Source of the DNA: Bacteroidota bacterium
GTDB lineage: Bacteria; Bacteroidota; Bacteroidia; Bacteroidales; FEN-979
NCBI GenBank assembly: GCA_026391755.1
Contig: JAPLDN010000322.1
Location: 1 to 7,548 of the forward strand
Length of the DNA: 7,548 nucleotides
Reading direction: 5' to 3'
The translations under genes and the position numbers were made by a program. Of the stretch, positions 1 to 5,249 are shown piece by piece. The stretch's first letter is position 1; each line of letters opens with the position of its first letter. The notes beneath the pieces are model-generated. The model saw nothing but the letters and a program-made list of their open reading frames with translations, had not been told where the DNA came from and did not search any database.

Positions 1-1311
1 GCCGTCCTGGGTATTAAACGGGAATCCATAGTCAATCGTGAGTATGAAATTTTCGTTATCGGCAATTCTCAGTCCAAACCCGCCGGCGAAATGCATCCTG
101 TCGGCTGCAGAGTTGAAATAAGTCGACTGCAGGTTTGCCGGGACCAGGTTTGAATAGACTTTTCGGTCCTGTACCACCATTCCCCCGTCGAGGAAACCGA
201 CCAGCCCGAAACATATGTTCTGTTTAAGAAAATGCGTCCTCCAGAATTTCCATCGAACCTCCAGGTTTCCCAGAACAGTGCCATCACCGACAACCCGGTC
301 GCGAAGTATCCCCCTGATGGTCCTGGCACCTCCCAGCCCATCGGTCTTGGTTGATAGCGACCATGAGGAGAACATATAGGGATCTATATAATAAGGTGAT
401 GTCCCCCCAATAGTTCCCTGGTAATTCAGCCGGTAAGCAAGGACAAGGTATTTTTTTATGAGTGAAAAGAATTGCCTGTGGGTTACTGACAGTTTCACAA
501 AGGCATACGGACTATTGCCCAGGAATGTAGGTGCGGCCATCACAACGACCTCCGACCATATCCCTTTATTAGGGGCCGGCTCGTTATCGCGGGTATCATA
601 GACCAGTCCCATTTTAAGAAAAGTAAGCGACCCACCATTTGCTTCAGCAGGGTTGAGCAATCCGTACTTAACATAATTATCCCATAGTAACGCGGTATCA
701 GGCAGCTGGTTACTCTCTTTTTTTCCAGCATTGATCTTGCTGATATCCACTGTAGACATGCGGATATCAAAAAAATTGATCCCGGCCAGCCATCGGAATT
801 TCTGACCCAGGATGGGGCCCTGGAAATCGGCCAGGACACGGAAAAGCCTTCTCTGGCAACGATAATAGACCCTTGAGATGTAATCGGGGCTCCCCTGGGT
901 TTCGAAGGCATGATCATAGTTGGCCTGGTATCCGTTAAAACCGTAGAAATCAAGTGCCCGTTCAGGGAGATAAGTGATATCGCCCGTAAAGCGGATATTA
1001 CCCGGAATAAGGTATTTGGAATCATAAAAAAGTTCGAATACCGCACTGCCTTTTGTAAAAAAAGAGACTTCAGCATAAATTGTATGCCTGTAATTGGGGT
1101 ATATCGAACCGTCGCCGTAATCAAACAGCTGGCAAAGGGCTCCAAGTTGCAGGCCCTGGTCGGCATCATAGCCGATCACCGGCAAGGGGGAAGGAACCCA
1201 GCCCTTCTTTCGTTTTTCTTTAGGATGCAATGTCGTATCAGCCTGGGCGAAAGTCATCCGGGAAGCGAAAACAGACAGTACCAACATTATCAGAAGTAAA
1301 TTTCTTTTCAT
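1..1311 (-). CDS. Omp85-related outer-membrane beta-barrel protein (Bac_surface_Ag type), 3' end cut by window edge
   Basis: The frame is open from the ATG at 1311 to base 1, giving 437 codons without a stop. Residues 1-22 form a signal peptide (MKR, a hydrophobic core, then TFA before QA). After a short Lys-rich linker (about 29-37) the protein goes straight into repeated amphipathic strands with many aromatic residues, so no POTRA domains are visible. Diagnostic stretches are FYGFNGY (122-128), 'VYDTRDN' in the middle, and TIRGI at 331-335 followed by a 'GNLEVRW' strand. This last part matches the (V/I)RG(F/Y) lid-loop motif of Omp85 barrels. The last residues seen (FPFNTQDG) resemble the penultimate strand of the family, so I infer only about 10-20 residues are missing. 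It acts in the outer membrane; the cargo is unknown. It is smaller than true BamA or TamA and should not be given those names. Its ATG overlaps the stop of the symporter upstream, so it is probably expressed by translational coupling. Confidence 0.88.
   Translation of the reverse strand, partial: MKRNLLLIMLVLSVFASRMTFAQADTTLHPKEKRKKGWVPSPLPVIGYDADQGLQLGALCQLFDYGDGSIYPNYRHTIYAEVSFFTKGSAVFELFYDSKYLIPGNIRFTGDITYLPERALDFYGFNGYQANYDHAFETQGSPDYISRVYYRCQRRLFRVLADFQGPILGQKFRWLAGINFFDIRMSTVDISKINAGKKESNQLPDTALLWDNYVKYGLLNPAEANGGSLTFLKMGLVYDTRDNEPAPNKGIWSEVVVMAAPTFLGNSPYAFVKLSVTHRQFFSLIKKYLVLAYRLNYQGTIGGTSPYYIDPYMFSSWSLSTKTDGLGGARTIRGILRDRVVGDGTVLGNLEVRWKFWRTHFLKQNICFGLVGFLDGGMVVQDRKVYSNLVPANLQSTYFNSAADRMHFAGGFGLRIADNENFILTIDYGFPFNTQDG
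1308..1311 (-). promoter_or_regulatory. ATGA stop/start overlap coupling symporter and outer-membrane barrel genes
   Basis: On the minus strand the barrel gene's ATG (1311-1309) overlaps the symporter's TGA stop (1310-1308). No strong Shine-Dalgarno is obvious; a GGAAAAAGGG stretch lies just upstream. This 4-base overlap is the standard arrangement for termination-reinitiation, so the two proteins are probably made together from one transcript. Confidence 0.8.
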
Positions 1312-2720
1312 GAAGCCCTTTTTCCGGAAAACAAATTTACGATGAACAAAGTCAGGGCTGAAACAAATACCGATAAGATAGCCAGGTCGGCATTATCCTT
1401 GAAGAATTCCTTGGGATCACCCTGGAAAAGGGCGATGCCGATGAGCACAAAAATATATGTTATTCCGCTGGCAAAGCTGGCGAGGGCGGCCCTGCTGCTG
1501 ATCTTCCAGTGAAAGGAAGCTACGGACGCAGGGATAATTGTAAAGCCTATGCCAGTGATAAAGACGATCACTGCAACAAGGTCCCTGAGGAAGAAGGCGC
1601 CCAGGCAGCTAAGGGATGTAAACCCTACGATCCCCAGCCGGGTAATAAGCATTCTCCGTTTATCATCCGATTTCCTTCCCGAGAGTTTGTCGTACCAGTC
1701 GACGGCCACTGAGGATGCCAGGACGAATATCTGTGTATCAGCGGCGCTCATAATGGCGGCGAAGATCATGATGAGGGAAGCACCGAGGAGTTTGCGGGGC
1801 AGCAACAAAGTAAGGCCTTTGGCAAAAGCATCCTTTGCTTCAATATTCGAAAGATGGCTGTGAGCGGCAAGCCCTACCATTGTGATGGCAATCCCTGTTA
1901 TCACAGTAAAAACAGCCGAGAGGATAAAACCATTCCTCACGATGCGGTCGGAACGCGCACCGTAAACCCTTTGCCAGTATTCGGCACTCTGGAAAATAAT
2001 GAAGATCCCGAATGCAGTGAAGGCGACGGTCATACCAATATTCATCCTGGAAAAGTCGACCAGTTCTACGGCAAAGTCACGCTTATCCTGGAAGATCACC
2101 GAAGCGATCAGGATGATGATGACCAGCAGTACCATGTATTGGAAAACGTCGGTCCGGATCACGCTCCTGAACCCCCCGGCCAGCAAGTATGTGATTATCA
2201 GGGCAGCGCTCAGGATAAGGCCGGTTTCGTAAGACCATCCGCTGATGCTGGCCAGCAGGCTGCTTCCCGCGATAAACTGGTTTAAAAGCATACCCGAATA
2301 AACGATCAGAAGTATGATGGCCGAAAACAACCCGGTCTTCTTGTTGAACTTGAAATAAAACCAGTCGGAAAGTGTAAAGAATTGTTTATCCCCGCTGAAT
2401 TTCCTGAGTTTATGCCCATACGGGATGAACACCAGGAAGCCGATTGCAGTACCAATGAACACGGCAAAGGCAGATATCCCGAACCTGTAAACATAAGCTG
2501 AATAAGCAACCAGTGCAGCTCCTCCAATATAGCTGGCCACAACGGAGGTCACAAAACCAATGATGCCTATGCTGCGGCCGGCAATCATGAAATCGGAATC
2601 GGATTTGCGCTTGGAGGCGTACAAACCTATCCCTAAACTTGTAGAGGCATACAGAACAAGCAGCAGAATATCGAAAGGGCTTAGGTTGCTTCCCGGAAGC
2701 TGTTCGAAAAACCTGTTCAT
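1308..2720 (-). CDS. Sodium:solute symporter (SSS/SLC5 family)
   Basis: This is a 470-residue polytopic inner-membrane protein, of a length and about 13 helices usual for Na+-coupled SSS transporters with the LeuT fold. Family motifs in order are: a first helix at about 17-35; AGRS at 47-50 (the usual 'FlAGRs' loop); ASYIGG at 62-67, where A62 and I65 align with the Na+-site residues of vSGLT TM1; GGFRSVIRTDVFQ at 182-194, the signature GG-x-x-x-V-x-x-TD-x-x-Q block; WQRVYGARS at about 249-257; and AAIMSAADTQ at 321-330 in the helix that completes the Na+ site. In that helix the first hydroxyl (S325) is kept, but the next position, Ser or Thr in vSGLT and PutP, is Ala326. The substrate (sugar, amino acid, carboxylate or other) cannot be told from sequence alone. 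The frame can be extended one codon to a TTG at 2723, but the ATG at 2720 is preferred. The next Met would remove the first helix. Confidence 0.92.
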   Translation of the reverse strand: MNRFFEQLPGSNLSPFDILLLVLYASTSLGIGLYASKRKSDSDFMIAGRSIGIIGFVTSVVASYIGGAALVAYSAYVYRFGISAFAVFIGTAIGFLVFIPYGHKLRKFSGDKQFFTLSDWFYFKFNKKTGLFSAIILLIVYSGMLLNQFIAGSSLLASISGWSYETGLILSAALIITYLLAGGFRSVIRTDVFQYMVLLVIIILIASVIFQDKRDFAVELVDFSRMNIGMTVAFTAFGIFIIFQSAEYWQRVYGARSDRIVRNGFILSAVFTVITGIAITMVGLAAHSHLSNIEAKDAFAKGLTLLLPRKLLGASLIMIFAAIMSAADTQIFVLASSVAVDWYDKLSGRKSDDKRRMLITRLGIVGFTSLSCLGAFFLRDLVAVIVFITGIGFTIIPASVASFHWKISSRAALASFASGITYIFVLIGIALFQGDPKEFFKDNADLAILSVFVSALTLFIVNLFSGKRAS

Positions 2721-2724
2721 CAAA

Positions 2725-2754
2725 CAAAGATAATCGGATATTTAAATAAGTCAA
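2725..2754 (-). promoter_or_regulatory. Bacteroidota-type promoter of the symporter/barrel unit
   Basis: On the minus strand TTG (2754-2752) is separated by exactly 19 bases from TATCTTTG (2732-2725). This fits the Bacteroidota primary sigma consensus of a -33 TTG and a -7 TAnnTTTG. The -7 box ends only 4 bases before the ATG at 2720, so the expected transcript start falls at or next to the start codon. That implies a leaderless or nearly leaderless message. Confidence 0.6.
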
Positions 2755-2793
2755 TTGATTACACGAAAAATTGTAGTCCTCCTGCCCTGATTG

Positions 2794-2823
2794 TTTGTCG
2801 AACATTTTATGCTGTTCGACGAA
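2794..2823. repeat. Inverted repeat (dyad) in the divergent intergenic region
   Basis: GTCGAACA (2797-2804) and its exact reverse complement TGTTCGAC (2813-2820) flank an 8-base spacer, TTTTATGC. Three further pairs, one of them G-T, extend the arms to 2794-2804 and 2813-2823. A T7 run follows at 2828-2834 after a short A/T stretch. The dyad lies between two divergent units, about 75-105 bases upstream of the expected symporter transcript start and 55-84 bases before the lipoprotein ATG. An operator for a dimeric regulator is the simplest reading. A plus-strand hairpin or attenuator is an alternative, although the T run does not follow the stem directly. The rest of the 157-base intergenic region shows only the symporter promoter. 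Confidence 0.55.
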
Positions 2824-2877
2824 ATAATTTTTTTCCGGTGGCCCCAGGTGCTTCCTTTGCATCATAAAACAACCGTC

Positions 2878-3449
2878 ATGAAAACAAAACTGATAATTCT
2901 GGTTGCCCTGATCGCAATAACGATGAGTAGCTGCCTCGTAAAATCCCTTCATCCTTTCTATACCGAAAAGGATATTATTTATAAACCTGAACTGCTTGGG
3001 AACTGGCAGGGTAGAGATTCTTCGACCTGGGAAATAAGCCAGCATAAAGGGTTTGCCGGAATATTCAAACCCGAAAAAAACGGGAATGCCTATGATATTA
3101 AATTCACCGATAAGATTTTTACCTCCCTGATATGGAAGGCCAGGACCTTGCGGTAATGCATATGATCCCTGCCCATACCCTGGCAAGGGTTGAGCTGGCA
3201 AACAATCAGATCACCATCAGGTGGTATAACGAGGAATGGCTGATAAAACTCTTCAATGAGAACAGGATCAGGATTGCCCATGAAAGAGTACCATATGATC
3301 TGGATGAAAAAAATCAGGATAATTTCCAGGTGATCCTGACCGCACCAACGTCTGATTTGCAGAAATTCATTGTCAAATACGGGAGTGATCCTGCAGCGTT
3401 CAAAGATGACAAGAATGATTATACCTTTGTACTGAAAAGGAACTCGTGA
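2878..3449 (+). CDS. Small envelope lipoprotein, broken by an apparent frameshift
   Basis: The ATG at 2878 starts a lipoprotein signal: MKTK, a hydrophobic stretch (LIILVALIAIT), then MSSC with the lipidated Cys at residue 19. The mature start, 'LVKSLHPFYTEKD', followed by 'PELLGNW', resembles a family of unnamed Bacteroidota lipoproteins; the function is unknown. The starting frame runs to a stop at 3154-3156. The matching C-terminal part (DMEGQDLAVMHMIP through to KRNS) lies in the -1 frame and ends with TGA at 3447-3449. One extra T in the T5 run at 3116-3120 joins the two parts as ...FTDKIFYLPDMEGQ..., giving a 190-residue protein. I therefore read this as one gene with a single-base loss, either real or a sequencing error. 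The next gene, a kinase, begins about 25 bases downstream on the same strand, so all three plus-strand genes probably form an operon. Confidence 0.75.
3114..3121 (+). other. Frameshift site at a T5 run in the lipoprotein gene
   Basis: The upstream frame reads AAG ATT TTT ACC and soon meets a stop. The downstream frame is open from 3114 (GAT TTT TAC). The frames overlap from 3114 to 3156, and adding one base to the T run at 3116-3120 restores a continuous protein. No matching slippery heptamer with a downstream structure was obvious, so programmed frameshifting is less likely than a base deletion. Confidence 0.7.
3399..3429 (+). promoter_or_regulatory. Possible internal promoter for the kinase/regulator pair
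   Basis: TACCTTTG at 3422-3429 matches the Bacteroidota -7 element TAnnTTTG exactly and lies 45 bases before the kinase ATG at 3475. The upstream element is only TTC (3399-3401, 20-base spacing) instead of TTG. The box sits inside the end of the lipoprotein coding sequence, so this is a weak call. An internal promoter here would allow the two-component pair to be expressed without the lipoprotein. Confidence 0.25.
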
Positions 3450-3453
3450 GAAT

Positions 3454-3477
3454 CGTGATGGCGTGATGACCGTGATG
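3454..3477 (+). repeat. Three close CGTGATG copies at the kinase start
   Basis: CGTGATG occurs at 3454-3460, 3462-3468 and 3471-3477, between the lipoprotein stop and the kinase start. The second and third copies each supply an in-frame ATG, at 3466 and 3475. The second also supplies the in-frame GTG at 3463. This is either a small tandem expansion or a repeated site; its function is unknown. Confidence 0.6.
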
Positions 3478-4539
3478 AAAAACATAAGGAAATTCGCAGG
3501 AAGCAGGTGGGTTCAGCACCTGCTTTTCTGGCTGCTCTCGTATTATGTCCTGCTTAGAATATTCGCCACCTCTCCGGGGTTCCAGAAGATAGACCTTATT
3601 TATACCCTGATTTTTATATCAAGCCTGCTGCCCGGGATTTACCTTAACCTTCTCGTCCTGATCCCCCGTTTTCTAAGCAGGAAGATGTACTTCCCCTATT
3701 CCATCCTGCTGCTTGCCTGTATTGGAGCATCAGCGGAAGTGAACATCCTCACATTTTCAAAACTCACCGATATTATACTGCCAGGCTACTATTTCATTTC
3801 ATATTATGAATTCGGCGACCTTCTTAAATTCAGCCTGGTTTTCACTGGAATTACCACATTGCTCAAGCTTTCCAGGGGTTGGTTCATGCTCATGGAGGCC
3901 CGGAATGAGCTGATAAAACTCGAAAAAGAGAACGCGGAAACCCGTCTCGATGCCTTGAAAAACCAGGTCAATCCTCATTTTCTTTTCAACAGCCTGGCGG
4001 GCATTTACTCCCTTGTGCTTCAAAACTCAGGCAAGGCTCCTGAGTTCGTGCTCCGGCTTTCAGATTTCCTCAGGTATGTGCTGTATGAAACTTCTGCAGG
4101 GATGGTCGATCTTTCGAGGGAACTCCCGGCCATGAACGATTATGTGGAACTTCAGAAGCTCAGGGCGGGCAAGTCGGCGGAAATTGAAATTCAGCTGCCC
4201 GATGAAACGGCCGGCTGGCAGGTCGCTCCCCTGCTCCTCCTCCCCCTTATCGAGAATTGCTTCAAACATGGGATCAAAGGAGCTGCCGGGCCTGTGTTCG
4301 CAAGGATACTGATCAGTATCTCCGGGAACAGGCTGCAGGCTTATCTTGAAAATAATATGGGTGTTTCTGCGGATGAAGGAGCCCCGGGATCCCGGGGAAT
4401 AGGTCTTGTAAACCTGCGTAACCGCCTTGAACTGCTTTACCCCGGCAATCATGAGCTTAAAATAAGCCGGGATGAGGAGCGTTTTATTGTAACCTTAAGT
4501 ATTCCCCTGAATGAAAAAACTTCGCTGCCTGGTCATTGA
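3475..4539 (+). CDS. LytS-type membrane histidine kinase (His_kinase family, PF06580-like)
   Basis: Counting from the ATG at 3475, this is a 354-residue sensor kinase. The N-terminal half has four membrane helices (about 13-31, 40-62, 68-90 and 112-132) with short loops, so there is no large periplasmic sensor domain. A coiled stretch at about 140-160 leads to LKNQVNPHFLFNSL, where H168 is the predicted phospho-acceptor. The ATPase part has the N-box LIENCFKHG (N261) and the glycine motif GSRGIGLVNLRNRL (about 305-318). These are the hallmarks of LytS/YehU-like kinases, which phosphorylate LytTR regulators; its partner is encoded immediately downstream and overlaps it by 29 bases. Alternative in-frame starts are GTG 3463 and ATG 3466; the choice matters by only a few residues. 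The start lies within three CGTGATG copies, and no clear Shine-Dalgarno is present. The signal sensed is unknown; the lipoprotein upstream may take part. Confidence 0.93.
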   Translation: MKNIRKFAGSRWVQHLLFWLLSYYVLLRIFATSPGFQKIDLIYTLIFISSLLPGIYLNLLVLIPRFLSRKMYFPYSILLLACIGASAEVNILTFSKLTDIILPGYYFISYYEFGDLLKFSLVFTGITTLLKLSRGWFMLMEARNELIKLEKENAETRLDALKNQVNPHFLFNSLAGIYSLVLQNSGKAPEFVLRLSDFLRYVLYETSAGMVDLSRELPAMNDYVELQKLRAGKSAEIEIQLPDETAGWQVAPLLLLPLIENCFKHGIKGAAGPVFARILISISGNRLQAYLENNMGVSADEGAPGSRGIGLVNLRNRLELLYPGNHELKISRDEERFIVTLSIPLNEKTSLPGH

Positions 4540-5230
4540 GGACGAGCCTCTTTCGCAGGAAGTCCTGGCAAGATATATTGCCGGCATCCCTGACCTGGAA
4601 CTGGCCGGAATTTGCAACGATGCACTTCCGGCATCAGGCATTCTCAGGAATTCCATTGTTGACCTGATCTTTCTTGATATCAACCTGCCTGTTATTTCCG
4701 GGATACGCTTCCTCAGGTCACTCAGTCATCCGCCGATGGTGATCTTTACTACAGCATATCCCGAATTCGCCGTGGAAGGATTCGAAGCCGATGCCGTGGA
4801 TTACCTTGTAAAACCATTCTCATTTGAACGCTTCCTGAAAGCCGTCAACAAAGCGTTTGAACGGGCAAGCTACCTGATGTCGGTAAACGGCTTGCCCGCG
4901 GGAGAGGAGAAGGGAAACCAGGGCTTCATCATCCTCCGTGCGGATAAAAAAGTGCATAAGGTGAATTATTCGGATATCCTGTTTCTTGAAGCTACAGGGG
5001 ATTATGTGAAAGTGCATACCGCCGCAAAAACACTGCTTGTTCATGAAACCTTTAAAGACATTGAGCAACAGCTGCCCTCCGGTGTGTTTCTCAGGGTACA
5101 TAAATCATTTATCGTACCGCTTGGCGGGATCAGTTTCATCGAAGGGAACCGTTTGAATATTTCAGGAACCAGTATACCCATCGGACTGGTGTACCGGGAG
5201 GAACTTATGAAAGCATTGAAAAAAACCTGA
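4511..5230 (+). CDS. LytTR-family DNA-binding response regulator
   Basis: This 239-residue protein has the standard length and layout. The receiver domain (about 3-118) has the acidic pair E10/D11, phospho-acceptor D56 in LIFLDINLP, T80/T81 at the end of beta-4, and K101 in YLVKPF. A linker (about 119-136) leads to a LytTR domain (about 138-237) containing DILFLEATGDYVKVHT and the RVHKSFIVPL block, typical of the beta-rich fold that binds DNA. It acts in the cytoplasm as the output of the kinase just upstream. Its ATG lies 29 bases inside the kinase gene, so the two are probably made in a coupled ratio. LytTR regulators usually bind paired direct repeats in promoters; none could be assigned here with confidence. 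The gene ends 19 bases from the end of the convergent glycosyltransferase-like gene. Confidence 0.95.
   Translation: MKKLRCLVIEDEPLSQEVLARYIAGIPDLELAGICNDALPASGILRNSIVDLIFLDINLPVISGIRFLRSLSHPPMVIFTTAYPEFAVEGFEADAVDYLVKPFSFERFLKAVNKAFERASYLMSVNGLPAGEEKGNQGFIILRADKKVHKVNYSDILFLEATGDYVKVHTAAKTLLVHETFKDIEQQLPSGVFLRVHKSFIVPLGGISFIEGNRLNISGTSIPIGLVYREELMKALKKT
4862..4898 (+). repeat. GC-rich inverted repeat in the regulator's linker-coding region
   Basis: CGGGCAAGC (4862-4870) and its exact reverse complement GCTTGCCCG (4890-4898) are separated by 19 bases. They fall where the sequence encodes the linker between the receiver and LytTR domains. A transcript hairpin is possible; chance is also possible. 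Confidence 0.4.
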
Positions 5231-5249
5231 TCCTCTTCTTATTTTATTA

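Noticed and set aside
910..1299. Plus-strand open frame of about 129 codons opposite the barrel gene
   Set aside because: It is antisense to a convincing signal-peptide and barrel sequence, and its translation has no recognisable domain.
1..1311. Naming the barrel gene bamA or tamA
   Set aside because: It has no POTRA domains and is much shorter than either; only membership of the wider Omp85 barrel family is supported.
2241..2262. Palindromic GCTGGCCAGC inside the symporter gene
   Set aside because: It is a short palindrome in coding sequence with no positional meaning.
1854..2285. Plus-strand open frame opposite the symporter
   Set aside because: It lies wholly antisense to conserved transporter motifs; its composition is that expected of the complement of a membrane-protein gene.
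2830..2859. Possible lipoprotein promoter with TTCCTTTG at 2852-2859
   Set aside because: The -7 box lacks the consensus A, and the upstream position is a plain T run instead of TTG, so it is too weak to list.
3114..3125. Programmed -1 frameshifting in the lipoprotein gene
   Set aside because: There is no canonical X-XXY-YYZ heptamer in the zero frame and no clear downstream stem; a simple indel explains it better.
2410..3201. Long minus-strand open frame spanning the symporter start, the intergenic region and the lipoprotein
   Set aside because: It crosses the promoter and the dyad and overlaps two well-supported genes in other frames; the translation is low-complexity and has no motif.
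4060..4452. Minus-strand open frame opposite the kinase
   Set aside because: It is antisense to the N-box and glycine motifs of the kinase, so it is a shadow frame.
5231..5249. Possible bidirectional terminator between the convergent regulator and glycosyltransferase-like genes
   Set aside because: The 19-base gap is A/T-rich but contains no stem that I can find.
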